From NCBI GenBank assembly GCA_028290305.1, contig JAQGKC010000257.1, positions 1 to 11,466 on the forward strand: a stretch of 11,466 nucleotides of DNA. The letters run 5' to 3'. Positions 1 to 7,293 of the stretch are shown here, one piece after another. Position 1 is the stretch's first letter. The number at the start of each line of letters is the position of its first letter. The position numbers and the translations under genes were made by a program. The DNA comes from Bradyrhizobium sp. Lineage in GTDB: Bacteria; Pseudomonadota; Alphaproteobacteria; Rhizobiales; Xanthobacteraceae. The notes under the pieces were generated by a model. It ran no database searches and had not been told where the DNA came from. It saw nothing but the letters and a program-made list of their open reading frames with translations.

Positions 1-117
1 GCATTATGGCCAGCGGTCAAGTGAACCGCATTAAAAGGCCGGACACATGGCTGCACCGACCAATGCTGCAAAACGTGAAAAAAGCTCTTGCCAACTCGGG
101 GCCGTCCACACATGGCA

Positions 118-170
118 GACACTTAGCTGACGTCGGTATTTTGGCAAACGTCCGCTTTGCACCGAACAAG
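118..170 (+). repeat. Partial composite repeat, copy D (N module only)
   Basis: This stretch aligns by eye with 8934-8986 at about 38 of 53 bases, and its core (GACGTCGG...TCCGCTTTGC) also aligns with 1461-1492. Read on the plus strand it would encode 'NVRFAP', a string also seen at the other copy, but there is no sign that it is translated. It is the only module of the composite repeat present here; the downstream modules found at 1451-1986 and 8934-9454 are missing. Confidence 0.6.
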
Positions 171-381
171 CAAACATGCCTCCGATGTCGCTTTTGCCCT
201 ACAACGGACATTGATGACCGGCTTTACGGCGGCGCGGCCCCTTCCGCCAGTTCGCAAAGCTGGTGTACCTTACCCGAGCTACAGCGCGACGGCGTGCCCT
301 CGAAAAGTGGGGGCCGATCATCACGGTGGCAAATATCGAGGTCGCGTAACGGGCGCTCGACACTCGCGCCACCCCATCCGC

Positions 382-410
382 TTGGCTCAAATCCAGCGTG
401 TCTTTAGAGT
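382..410 (+). promoter_or_regulatory. Candidate sigma-70 type promoter of the aldo/keto reductase gene
   Basis: A -35-like TTGGCT (382-387) and a -10-like TAGAGT (405-410) are separated by 17 bases. Each matches four of six consensus positions. Transcription would start near 417, leaving a leader of about 20 bases before the ATG at 438. This is by eye only; alphaproteobacterial promoters are loose, so the call is tentative. Confidence 0.35.
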
Positions 411-437
411 ATTGTGCATGTAGTCGGAGGAACAGTG

Positions 438-1436
438 ATGCAATTGCGAGTCTTTGGTCGCACGGGAATGCAGCTCTCGGTGCTGGGCTTCGGCTGCGGC
501 GCAGTTGGCGGATTCATGGTCCGCGGCGATCCCGTCGATCAGGAGCGTACCATCGCGCGGGCAATCGCCGCTGGCGTGAACTACTTCGACACTGCGGTGC
601 AGTACGGCAATGGCGAATCGGAAAAGAACCTTGGCCGCGTTTTGCAAAAGCTGAAGCCGGCCAATGTGATCGTCGGCACCAAGGTCCGGTTGCCGCCCAG
701 CGAGTTCGGCCGCATTGCCGATGCCGCAACGATGTCGCTCGAAGGCAGTCTGGCGCGACTACGTCTTGACCGGGTCGACATCTTTCACCTGCACAATGCG
801 ATTACCGAGACAGGAGGCGGATCGGCGCTGAGCGTCGGACAGGTGCTCGGCGACGTGGTACCGGCGTTCGAGCGCCTGCGTCAGCAGGGGAAGATTCGTT
901 TCCTGGGGATCACGGCAGTAGGCGACACGGCGGCACTGCATCAAGTGATTGATGCAAACGCCTTCGACAGCGCTCAGGTCGTCTACAACATGCTCAATCC
1001 ATCCGCCGCCGAAGAATTGCCGACGAACTATCCGGCGCAAGATTATGGGCGATTGTTCGATCACACCAAGGCAGCCGGCGTTGGCGTAGTGGGCATCCGC
1101 GTGCTCGCCGGCGGCGCACTGTCGGGCTCAGCCGAGCGGCACCCGATTGCGAGTCCGGCGCCCGAGCCGATTGGTTCGGCGATGAGCTACGACGCCGATG
1201 TCGATCGCGCACGCCGTCTAGTCCCGCTGGTAAAGGAGGGATTCGCCACCAGCCTGACCGAAGCCGCCACGCGGTTTGCGCTGTCTCACCCGGCGATGGG
1301 CACTATCTTGGTCGGCATGGCGACGCCGCAACAGTTCGAGGACGCACTCGCCGCGGTCCAAAAAGGCCCATTACCGCGAGCTGCGCTCGACCGGCTGTCA
1401 GCACTGCGGCAGGCATTCTCTGGCGAACCACGATGA
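438..1436 (+). CDS. Aldo/keto reductase
   Basis: A complete 332-residue NAD(P)H-dependent oxidoreductase of the aldo/keto reductase superfamily, a (beta/alpha)8 barrel acting in the cytoplasm on carbonyl substrates. The catalytic tetrad is visible: Asp51 and Tyr56 in YFDTAVQYG, Lys82 in VGTKVR, and a His in DIFHLHN (probably His119). The C-terminal ILVGMATPQQFEDAL segment matches the cofactor-phosphate end of the barrel. The start at 438 is preferred over the in-frame ATG at 414 because GGAGG at 426-430 lies seven bases upstream of it, and the N-terminus MQLRVFGRTGMQLSVLGFG is typical of the family. No partner gene lies on the same strand nearby, so the physiological substrate cannot be read from context. 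The gene is flanked on both sides by repeat material, so it may be part of an inserted module. Confidence 0.93.
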   Translation: MQLRVFGRTGMQLSVLGFGCGAVGGFMVRGDPVDQERTIARAIAAGVNYFDTAVQYGNGESEKNLGRVLQKLKPANVIVGTKVRLPPSEFGRIADAATMSLEGSLARLRLDRVDIFHLHNAITETGGGSALSVGQVLGDVVPAFERLRQQGKIRFLGITAVGDTAALHQVIDANAFDSAQVVYNMLNPSAAEELPTNYPAQDYGRLFDHTKAAGVGVVGIRVLAGGALSGSAERHPIASPAPEPIGSAMSYDADVDRARRLVPLVKEGFATSLTEAATRFALSHPAMGTILVGMATPQQFEDALAAVQKGPLPRAALDRLSALRQAFSGEPR

Positions 1437-1834
1437 TCAACCGGCTTGTGGCACATTTCGGACGTCGGCCTTTCGCTGAACATCCGCTTTGCGGACTTCA
1501 GCGCGTCGACATCATTAATCACGCCGACTTCATTGATACAAATCTGATGATCGCCGACGTTATGCACGTCCACTCAATCCTTGGTTCCTGCGCCGAAAAT
1601 CGCATGCCGTCATCTTGGTGTTGAACTTCGGAACTTGACGGCGATCGGCAGGGATTGCGCAAGCACGAAAGCGAAAGAGCAGTAGAAGTTGGTGTGCGGA
1701 ACTGATTGCAGGCACCACCGCGACATCTTAATTCGTGGAACTGAAAACATTGGCAAAGTTGGAAAGGTATTCAGCCTGGTTGCCGAAATGACTTTAACGG
1801 CTGTGGAAATGAGATCGCGAATTCGTGCTAAGTT

Positions 1835-1878
1835 TGGAGGGGGTGAAGGGAATCGAACCCTCGTATTCAGCTTGGAAG
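1835..1878 (-). repeat. tRNA-Gly(UCC) 3'-half-like sequence, copy A (att-like)
   Basis: On the minus strand this 44-nt stretch reads from the anticodon loop (CTTCCAA, anticodon TCC) through the 3' anticodon stem (GCTGA), the T arm (GAGGGTTCGATTCCC) and the acceptor strand to discriminator T and CCA. The 5' half of a tRNA is absent, so it is not a functional tRNA gene. One acceptor base differs from copies B and C (CCCCC instead of CCCGC). A 3' tRNA half is the usual footprint of a tyrosine-recombinase attachment site; that role here is inferred. Confidence 0.7.
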
Positions 1879-1910
1879 TCCTGGAATTTTCGCATGTTTT
1901 CAAAGGCGCA

Positions 1911-1970
1911 TCTGATATTTCGCAGCCCTTTTGGGCAATTGAGATCACTACAGAATTTCTCTTTGTCAGA
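1911..1970. repeat. T module with inverted ends, copy A
   Basis: A 60-bp unit bounded by TCTGATA (1911-1917) and TGTCAGA (1964-1970), an imperfect inverted pair. The internal TTGAGATCA and CAGAATTTCTC strings are shared with copies B and C. It directly follows the tRNA-like segment with a short conserved linker (TGTTTTCAAAGG). Confidence 0.6.
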
Positions 1971-2126
1971 ATGGCGATTGCCGCCTAAGCGTTCACAGCA
2001 ACTCGAGGATGAGACAGCTCGGAAAATCAAACGATACCCTACCCGGCGAGGTTTCGCCCGGGGTGGTTTCAAGTATCTGCACGCAGCGGTCGCCCATCCG
2101 TCAAGACGCGGGCCCACGCCGATGGC

Positions 2127-3587
2127 TCAGAACGAACCCACCACCGAGCCGAGCGCGATGACGGCGGCAAGCGCCACAAGGGCGCCAATGATGCCGACCA
2201 CAACGATGTCGCGATAGCTGTCTCGGTGCGTCGATCCGCAGACCGCGAGCAACGTGACCACCGCGCCATTGTGCGGCAGGCTATCGAGCGTGCCCGAACC
2301 GATCACCGCGACGCGATGCAGCAGCGCGGGATCGAGCCCTATCTCCGCCGCGCGCGTCATGTAGGTCGCCCCGAGCGCGTCGAGCGCGATGGTCAGCCCG
2401 CCCGACGCCGAGCCGGTCAGGGCTGCGAGCACGTTGGTTGCGACTGCCAGCGACACCAGCGGTCCGCCGCCGATGCCGAGCACGGCGTCGCGCACCACCG
2501 TGAAGGCAGGCATCGCCGCCACGGCGCCGAAGCCGACCAGGCTCGCCACGCTCATCGCCGGCAATACCGAGGCGTTGGCGCCGGCGTCCATGGTCGCGCG
2601 CAGCGCCGGCAGTCGCCGATGGCTGACCGCGAGCACGGTCAGAATCGCGCAGGCAAGTGCCGTGATCACGGCCCACACGCCGCCGACAGCGGCGAGCGAC
2701 GTCCCACCCCAGCGGGCTTCGGCGAGAAAGCGGGTGTCGAGTGCCGGCAGGATGAGCAACGACATCGCGAGATTGACGATAATCACCATGATGAGGGGCA
2801 GCGCGGCGAGCATGGCAGGAGGCGGCACGTCGGTCGCCTCGCCGTGCACGATCTCTGCTGGATCGAACTCGTGCGCAGTGGTGGCGCGTTCACGCAGCGT
2901 TTCGTCGGTGGCAAGACGGTTGGGCGGCATCGGCGCGCCGTCGCCAAAGCTTTCGCCGTTCGTCCTTGCGATCGCCTCTTGGCGATTGAGCCACCACAGG
3001 CCGAAGCCGAGCATGATCAGCGATGCCAGGATGCCGAGGCCGGGCGCGGCAAAGGGCGTGGTGCCGAAGAACGGCATCGGGATCGCGTTCTGGATCGACG
3101 GCGTGCCGGGCAGCGCCGACATGGTGAAGGTCGAGGTGCCGAGCACGATGGCCGCTGGCATCAGACGCCGCGGGATGCCGGCCGCACGAAACAGCTCCTG
3201 CGCCATCGGCGCCAGCACGAAGAAGGCGACGAACAGACTGACGCCGCCATAGGTGACGAGCGCGCCGGCGAGCACGACCGCCAGTACGGCCCGCTGCGGG
3301 CCGAGCCGCTCGGTCATGAAGCTCGCGATCGCGGCGACCGATCCGCTGTCCTCCATCAACTTGCCGAACAGCGCGCCAAGCAGAAACAGCGGAAAGAACT
3401 GCGCCAGAAAGCCCGCCGCGCTGACCATGAAGGTTTGGGTCCAGTGGGCGAGCAGCGGCTCGCGGGAGAACAGCGCTGCGATCAAGGCGGCGAGCGGCGC
3501 AAGCAGCAACACGCTCCAGCCCCGTAAGGCGAACGCGATCAAAAGGCCGAGCCCGATCAGGATGCCGAGAAGTCCTGATACCGTCAT
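2127..3587 (-). CDS. GntP-family (gluconate-type) permease
   Basis: A 486-residue, very hydrophobic inner-membrane protein with about a dozen predicted membrane segments, consistent with the GntP family of proton symporters for gluconate and related sugar acids or hydroxy acids. The C-terminal region SLPHNGAVVTLLAVCGSTH is characteristic, as is TFTMSALPGTPSIQNAIP in the middle. A hydrophilic loop at roughly residues 205-250 separates two membrane halves. It is the last gene of the minus-strand cluster. The patatin stop codon lies only four bases upstream of its ATG, so translation is probably coupled; no strong separate ribosome binding site is evident beyond GAGG close to the start. Length is a little above the usual ~450 residues. 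The substrate cannot be assigned from sequence. The long plus-strand frames over this gene are antisense shadows. Confidence 0.9.
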   Translation of the reverse strand: MTVSGLLGILIGLGLLIAFALRGWSVLLLAPLAALIAALFSREPLLAHWTQTFMVSAAGFLAQFFPLFLLGALFGKLMEDSGSVAAIASFMTERLGPQRAVLAVVLAGALVTYGGVSLFVAFFVLAPMAQELFRAAGIPRRLMPAAIVLGTSTFTMSALPGTPSIQNAIPMPFFGTTPFAAPGLGILASLIMLGFGLWWLNRQEAIARTNGESFGDGAPMPPNRLATDETLRERATTAHEFDPAEIVHGEATDVPPPAMLAALPLIMVIIVNLAMSLLILPALDTRFLAEARWGGTSLAAVGGVWAVITALACAILTVLAVSHRRLPALRATMDAGANASVLPAMSVASLVGFGAVAAMPAFTVVRDAVLGIGGGPLVSLAVATNVLAALTGSASGGLTIALDALGATYMTRAAEIGLDPALLHRVAVIGSGTLDSLPHNGAVVTLLAVCGSTHRDSYRDIVVVGIIGALVALAAVIALGSVVGSF

Positions 3588-3591
3588 GACC

Positions 3592-4620
3592 TCAGCATTC
3601 CGCGAGCAGCGCGTCGAGATCGGTCGTGGATTGCTTGCCGATATCCTCGCCGTGGGCGTTGAGGAATGCGTCGGCGCTCTTGCGGCCCTCTTCTTTCAGC
3701 AGTGAGACGAACGCCCACTCGGCGTTGAGCTTCGACGACGCACCGAAGTCCGCGAGCGTGTCGGTCATGATCCGGTGCGTGCGCATTCCGGCCCAGCGCG
3801 CGCCTTCGCCGTGTCCGGGGTCCGCCACCTGGCGCAGCAGCGCCATCATGCGCAATTCCTTCATCAGCGGCGAGTTGAAGGAAATCTCGTTGAGCCGGTT
3901 GAGGATCTCGTTTGCCGTGCGCGGCGGCTCCGGCCGTTCGCGCGGATTGATCTGCACCAAAATGGTGTCATGCGCGTCGCTTTCGCGCACCAGCGGCGTC
4001 AGCGTCGGATTGCCGGCATAGCCGCCATCCCAGTAAGGTTCGCCGTTGATCTCGATCGCATGGAACATGGTCGGCAGGCAGGCCGAGGCAAGCAGGACGT
4101 CGGCGGTGATCTCCTTGTTGCGGAAGATGCGACCGCGGCCGGTGCGCACATTGGTCGCGGTGACGAATAGCCTGATCGGTGCGCGGGCCAGTCGGTCGAA
4201 ATCGATGCTTTCGGCGAGGATCGCGCGCAGCGGGTTGAGGCCAAGCGGATTGAGATCATAGGGCGAAACCACGCGGGCCATCAGGTCCATGGCGACATAG
4301 GCGGGCGACGTGTCGAGGGTCCAGCGGCCCATCAGGCGGTCAAGCGGCGAACGCTGCAGCGGGCTGAACGCCGCAGCCTGCGACACGCGCCGCCAATAGG
4401 TCTCGAGCGCCGCCCGCGCGCCTTCGGCGCCGCCTTGCGTCCATCCGTCCGCCACCAACGCTGCATTCATCGCGCCCGCCGACGTGCCGGAGATCGCCTC
4501 GATCCGCAGCCACGGCTCCTCGATCAGCCGATCGAGCACGCCCCAGGTGAAGGCACCGTGGGAGCCGCCGCCCTGCAATGCGAGGTCCACCAGAACCGGT
4601 TCGCGCGCGGTTTCTTCCAT
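3592..4620 (-). CDS. Patatin-like phospholipase
   Basis: A 342-residue serine lipid acyl hydrolase of the patatin family, expected to deacylate phospholipids or related lipids with a Ser-Asp dyad. Visible elements are the oxyanion-hole loop GGGSHG (residues 17-22), the nucleophile elbow GTSAG (Ser47) and the DGG motif in YWDGGYAGNP (Asp198). No signal peptide is apparent, so it is probably cytoplasmic or membrane-associated. I place the start at 4620 rather than the in-frame ATG at 4624-4626, because the AGGAGG on the minus strand lies directly against the latter but six bases before the former. It lies between a LapA-like gene and a GntP permease on the same strand, with 39 and 4 bases between them, suggesting one transcript. 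Which lipid it attacks is unknown. Confidence 0.93.
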   Translation of the reverse strand: MEETAREPVLVDLALQGGGSHGAFTWGVLDRLIEEPWLRIEAISGTSAGAMNAALVADGWTQGGAEGARAALETYWRRVSQAAAFSPLQRSPLDRLMGRWTLDTSPAYVAMDLMARVVSPYDLNPLGLNPLRAILAESIDFDRLARAPIRLFVTATNVRTGRGRIFRNKEITADVLLASACLPTMFHAIEINGEPYWDGGYAGNPTLTPLVRESDAHDTILVQINPRERPEPPRTANEILNRLNEISFNSPLMKELRMMALLRQVADPGHGEGARWAGMRTHRIMTDTLADFGASSKLNAEWAFVSLLKEEGRKSADAFLNAHGEDIGKQSTTDLDALLAEC

Positions 4621-4626
4621 CTTCAT

Positions 4627-4633
4627 CCTCCTC
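4627..4633 (-). promoter_or_regulatory. Ribosome binding site deciding the patatin start
   Basis: On the minus strand GAGGAGG is followed by ATGAAG and then ATG at 4620. The spacing of six bases favours the second ATG as start, shortening the protein by two residues relative to the longest frame. Confidence 0.6.
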
Positions 4634-4659
4634 GGCCGGAGATGAAACGACGCCTTAGG

Positions 4660-4893
4660 TCAGGGCGAGCCCACAATGCTTCGTCTCGACCCTTCGTACG
4701 ATCGACGCAGCAGCGCGTACAGGCTGCCGCCCGTTGCCGCGCCAAGGAGGTAGGCGACGGCGACCAGCAGCGCGAGCGGCACGCGGGCATTGAAGCCGAG
4801 GAAGGACATGGTGACGATCTCGAAGTTCTGCGCTACGAAGATGATCGTCGCGGCGGCGAACAGAATGATGACGGCGAGGTAGATCCAGCGCAT
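4660..4893 (-). CDS. LapA-domain (DUF1049) small membrane protein
   Basis: A 77-residue protein with two hydrophobic helices (about residues 3-21 and 38-62) separated by QNFEIVTMSFLGF, which matches the LapA/DUF1049 signature. In E. coli LapA acts with LapB in controlling lipopolysaccharide synthesis, but many short DUF1049 proteins are uncharacterised and this one is at the short end. The start at 4893 is chosen over the longer frame (to 5016) because AGGAGG sits five bases upstream on the minus strand and the longer frame would run into the preceding gene. The C-terminus ends in a basic cytoplasmic tail (RRSYEGSRRS). It lies 52 bases after the hdeD-like gene and 39 before the patatin gene, all on the same strand. 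Confidence 0.82.
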   Translation of the reverse strand: MRWIYLAVIILFAAATIIFVAQNFEIVTMSFLGFNARVPLALLVAVAYLLGAATGGSLYALLRRSYEGSRRSIVGSP

Positions 4894-4945
4894 GGGTGCC
4901 TCCTGATCGTCGATCAACCACGTGGCGCGCAGGTCCACCACCACC

Positions 4946-5521
4946 TCAACGAACGCGGCGCAGGCCGAAGCCCAATCCGATCCAGCCAGCGCCGGCCATG
5001 ATGAGATCGATGCCAAGGAACAGGCCGAGAATATAGAGGCTCGAGACCGGCCATCGCGCCAAAATCAAGAGGCCGAGCAGCAGCGTGATCACACCGGACA
5101 GCACCACCCAGATCCATGGCGTTTCCCGTTTCATGCTGAAGGCCAGGATGATCCGCATGATGCCCGAGGCCACCAGCGATGCGCCGAGAACGAGGGTGAG
5201 CAGCACGGCGGCGAGCAGCGGATTCTCGAACGTGACGAAGCCGGCGACGATGTAGAGCACACCGAGCAGGACCCAGAGCAGGAATTTGCCCCAGCTCTTG
5301 ATCTGGAAGGCGCTGAACACTTCGGCGACGCCGGCGATGATCATCATCACACCGACGATGAGGACGCTCGCGACGGTAGCCATCATAACGCTGCCAAGCG
5401 CGATAAACCCTGCGATGAGATAGACAACGCCGAGTGCGATGATCCAGCCCGACTTGGCGCGTAGTGGCGCCGTCTCCGAACCGGCCTGGGGATCTGCCAT
5501 TGTGCCTGAAGTATTGGTCAT
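4946..5521 (-). CDS. HdeD-family (DUF308) membrane protein
   Basis: A 191-residue integral membrane protein with six hydrophobic helices after a hydrophilic ~22-residue N-terminus. The helices lie at about 25-46, 49-71, 75-97, 102-128, 133-153 and 158-185, arranged as three pairs with repeated GV.Y(L/I)(I/V)AG(F) patterns, as in HdeD/DUF308 proteins. E. coli HdeD supports acid resistance at high cell density; the biochemical role of family members is not established. The start is supported by GGAGG on the minus strand six bases before the ATG. It is the first gene of the hdeD-lapA-patatin-gntP cluster, so its promoter probably drives all four; repeat copy B begins only 53 bases upstream. Confidence 0.88.
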   Translation of the reverse strand: MTNTSGTMADPQAGSETAPLRAKSGWIIALGVVYLIAGFIALGSVMMATVASVLIVGVMMIIAGVAEVFSAFQIKSWGKFLLWVLLGVLYIVAGFVTFENPLLAAVLLTLVLGASLVASGIMRIILAFSMKRETPWIWVVLSGVITLLLGLLILARWPVSSLYILGLFLGIDLIMAGAGWIGLGFGLRRVR

Positions 5522-5574
5522 GACGGTCCTCCGATGCGAAAACCTATCCGACGTTCGTCTCCAAAGGATGGAAG

Positions 5575-5603
5575 ATAATAGCAGAATTGGAAGAGGTATT
5601 CAG
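5575..5603 (-). promoter_or_regulatory. Weak promoter candidate for the hdeD-led operon
   Basis: On the minus strand CTGAAT (5603-5598) and TATTAT (5580-5575) are 17 bases apart, which would give a leader of roughly 46 bases before the hdeD-like ATG. The -10 fits well and the -35 is poor (three of six). It lies at the inner edge of repeat copy B. No EcfG-type general-stress motif (GGAAC spaced to CGTT) was found here. Confidence 0.25.
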
Positions 5604-5676
5604 TCTAATTACCCGGATCACATCTAACGGTTGTCAGAATGAGATCGAGAATTTGTACTAAGTCGCTGAAATTGCT

Positions 5677-5720
5677 TGGAGCGGGTGAAAGGAATCGAAC
5701 CCTCGTATTCAGCTTGGAAG
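5677..5720 (-). repeat. tRNA-Gly(UCC) 3'-half-like sequence, copy B (att-like)
   Basis: This is the same 44-nt length as copies A and C, and reads on the minus strand from anticodon loop CTTCCAA to the encoded CCA. One base differs in the T arm (GGTTCGATTCCTTT against GGTTCGATTCCCTT in copy C), which would weaken the stem. The tRNA 5' half is absent, and sequence upstream of the anticodon loop shows no complementary stem. Confidence 0.7.
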
Positions 5721-5753
5721 TCTCCGGATTTTTACAATGTTTTCAAGGGCCGG

Positions 5754-5811
5754 TCTGACATTTTCGATGTTTTGGCCCATTGAGATCGTTACAGAATTTC
5801 TCTTTGTCAGA
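5754..5811. repeat. T module with inverted ends, copy B
   Basis: A 58-bp unit bounded by TCTGACA (5754-5760) and TGTCAGA (5805-5811), a perfect 7-bp inverted pair. With flanking bases the arms extend to GGCCGGTCTGACA and TGTCAGAACGGCG, matching at 11 of 13 positions. Internal GGCCCATTGAGATC is identical to copy C. Confidence 0.65.
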
Positions 5812-5815
5812 ACGG

Positions 5816-6287
5816 CGATAGCCGCATCAGAGCGTAATTGCAACGCGATTGTGGAAACACGCAAGGGAGCCGCTGGACGGTCATTGGGTCCGTCTCTCTG
5901 AGGCGCGTGGAAGAACACCTTCGTCCAGTTTATTCATAGGAAGCTAAGCATTAAAGAGGGTGCACTTCATTTCCGGATCAAGGGAGGTTAAGGGGTTCTT
6001 GCGCCAGAATACTCCGGCCATTCTTCCGCAACGGCGGCGTTCGGCTCGGACCGGATGAATAAAGCGGCTGCGACGAAAGCGCCCGATATTTGCACGCCGC
6101 CGAAGCATTGATGTGGTGGCTTTCCGCTGTGAATGGCTGAGTGCTCGCTCCCCGGGCCTGATTCCAAAATGATAGTCTCTCTGACTTGGTCGCGGGATGT
6201 ACGACTGCTTTGCCAGCAGCGGTCCCTCCCTCCAAGTCGGCGTTTGACGCGTTTCGGCCGTACGGCAACACGCAACAGCAGTGAGGC
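5816..6287. other. Gene-free stretch between repeat B and the LysR gene
   Basis: Only overlapping open frames of 63-147 codons exist here, on both strands and in several frames, with no ribosome binding sites or family resemblance that I can see. No RNA gene or further repeat copy was recognised. The stretch lies downstream of the LysR gene and upstream of the hdeD-led operon. Confidence 0.45.
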
Positions 6288-7187
6288 TTATATGACTGAC
6301 TGCAACCACACTGCGAAGGCTTGAATAGTCTTCTCTCGTGGATGATCGGGTGTGCGAACGAGGTAGAAGCGATATCCCGGCAGACACAAATCAAAGGGTC
6401 TTACCAGCGTGCCGGCCGCGAGTTCGCGCGCCACGAGCACGTCGCTAAAGATGCCGATGCCCTGCCCGGCAATCACTGCCTCGATTGCATGCAGCTCCTC
6501 CCTGAAGCTCAGGTGATCCATGTGCTTGGATTCCGGCACGTCGCGCCACTTTCGTCGCGCAGCGTCGAGCCATCTCTGCCAGGTTGGAGCCCCAAGATCC
6601 GACGGTGACCACCAGCAATGAACGAGGACCTGTCCGCGAAGGCCGGCCGCGCGCTTCGGGCCCGCGGCAAGCAATTCAGGACTGCAGACGGGCCAGAAGG
6701 AATCGCTCAAGAATTCCTTGGCAATACCGTCTGCCGGCAACGTCCGGGCATAGCGGATGGCAACGTCGGCATCGCCGGCATGGAGGTCCAACACGCCGTC
6801 GGTGCCGATCACGTCGAGAGGCGCATTGGGGCGCGCTTTCCTCCAGCGGGGCAGGCGTGGGACAAGCCAGCGGCTCGCAAAGGCGTTTGTCGTCGTCACG
6901 CGAAGAGGCTGCGTGTCCCCATCGCGCCTTACGGCGGCGAAAGCGATGACAAACGCTTCGAGGCCGTCGCGGATGATCGGAAAGAGGCGGGCTCCGGACT
7001 CGGTTAGCGATAGAGGCCGCGGTCTCCGACGGAACAGAGCCCGCCCGCAATAACGCTCCAGCAACCGGATCTGATGGCTGATCGCTGTCGGCGTCACGCC
7101 GAGTTCGGCCGCGGCTTTCTTGAAACTCAGGTGCCGCGCAGCGGCATCAAAGGCGCGCAACTCGATGAGGGGCGGCAGCTTGTCCAT
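6288..7187 (-). CDS. LysR-family transcriptional regulator, GcvA-like
   Basis: A complete 299-residue LysR-type regulator, the family's normal length. The N-terminal winged helix-turn-helix spans about residues 4-63, with FDAAARHLSFKKAAAELGVTP and AISHQIRLLE in the recognition region. A linker helix and the effector-binding domain (about 90-295) follow. The pattern PPLIELRAFDAAARHLSF is typical of the GcvA-like subgroup. It is transcribed divergently from the FAD oxidoreductase gene at 7294, and the 106-bp gap contains two T-N11-A palindromes, one of them 13 bases upstream of its own ATG, as expected for autoregulation. The likely target is the divergent oxidoreductase gene. The ribosome binding site is weak (GGTAGGGG abutting the ATG). 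The inducer is unknown. Confidence 0.93.
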   Translation of the reverse strand: MDKLPPLIELRAFDAAARHLSFKKAAAELGVTPTAISHQIRLLERYCGRALFRRRPRPLSLTESGARLFPIIRDGLEAFVIAFAAVRRDGDTQPLRVTTTNAFASRWLVPRLPRWRKARPNAPLDVIGTDGVLDLHAGDADVAIRYARTLPADGIAKEFLSDSFWPVCSPELLAAGPKRAAGLRGQVLVHCWWSPSDLGAPTWQRWLDAARRKWRDVPESKHMDHLSFREELHAIEAVIAGQGIGIFSDVLVARELAAGTLVRPFDLCLPGYRFYLVRTPDHPREKTIQAFAVWLQSVI

Positions 7188-7200
7188 CCCCTACCGTAGA

Positions 7201-7213
7201 TGAAAATGGTTCA
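7201..7213. promoter_or_regulatory. LysR-type operator candidate 1 (T-N11-A)
   Basis: TGAAAATGGTTCA is an interrupted palindrome (TGAA-N5-TTCA) that fits the LysR T-N11-A rule. It lies 13 bases from the regulator's start codon, a position suited to autorepression. Its centre is 36 bp from that of the second palindrome. Confidence 0.5.
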
Positions 7214-7236
7214 CCTTGCCTTGAATTATTCGCGTT

Positions 7237-7249
7237 TGCACCTGGTGCA
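7237..7249. promoter_or_regulatory. LysR-type operator candidate 2 (T-N11-A)
   Basis: TGCACCTGGTGCA is a palindrome with six-base arms around a single central base, and fits T-N11-A. It ends 44 bases before the FAD oxidoreductase ATG. Its half-sites differ from those of the first palindrome, so only one may be the main recognition site. Confidence 0.5.
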
Positions 7250-7293
7250 GCCGAAGCGGAAGAAGGCATTGCTGCCCAAACGAGGAGTGCCCC

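Larger units (their letters stand above)
1..437. other. Intergenic region, no gene recognised
   Basis: Open frames here (for example 6-407 plus, 17-211 minus) overlap one another on both strands and resemble no protein family I know, so I call no gene. The stretch contains a repeat fragment at 118-170 and a promoter candidate at 382-410 for the aldo/keto reductase gene. The left edge may hold the tail of a degraded repeat rather than a gene. Confidence 0.5.
1451..1986 (+). repeat. Composite interspersed repeat, copy A (modules N-P-G-T)
   Basis: This long non-coding stretch aligns piecewise with 8934-9454. It starts with the N module (GACGTCGG...TCCGCTTTGC, 1461-1492). The P module follows from about 1572 (TCAATCCTTGGTT, then GAAAGCGAAAGAGCAGTAG). 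Next is the tRNA-Gly-like G module (1835-1878), and last the T module (about 1911-1970). P-module similarity to copy C looks near 80% by eye. Open frames across it exist on both strands and read through the tRNA-like part, so I regard them as spurious. The element begins about 15 bases after the aldo/keto reductase stop codon. Confidence 0.75.
5574..5815 (+). repeat. Composite interspersed repeat, copy B (truncated, end of P plus G-T)
   Basis: Starting near GATAATAG, this copy matches 1743-1974 and 9228-9453: TTGG..GAGGTATTCAG, GAGATCGAGAATT, the tRNA-like segment and the T module. The N module and most of the P module present in copies A and C are absent. Similarity ends shortly after GGCGAT. 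It is in the same orientation as the other two copies. Confidence 0.7.

Noticed and set aside
17..211. 64-codon minus-strand frame with SAKC/FAK-type strings similar to the 8785-9018 minus frame
   Set aside because: The similarity follows the shared DNA repeat (N module). There is no start signal and the two frames diverge outside the repeat.
2042..2062. Hairpin (CCCGGCG...CGCCCGGG) downstream of the permease gene as a terminator
   Set aside because: The stem needs a bulge and no T-run follows on the minus strand, so the evidence is too weak to list as a terminator.
1610..2217. Overlapping ~100-130-codon frames on both strands across repeat copy A
   Set aside because: They run through the tRNA-like segment and are not preserved as frames in copies B and C, so they are unlikely to be proteins.
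2226..3527. Long plus-strand open frames (433 and 287 codons) opposite the permease gene
   Set aside because: They are Arg/Gln/His- or Ala/Ser-rich translations with no family resemblance and lie wholly antisense to a well-supported GntP-family gene; typical shadows in GC-rich DNA.
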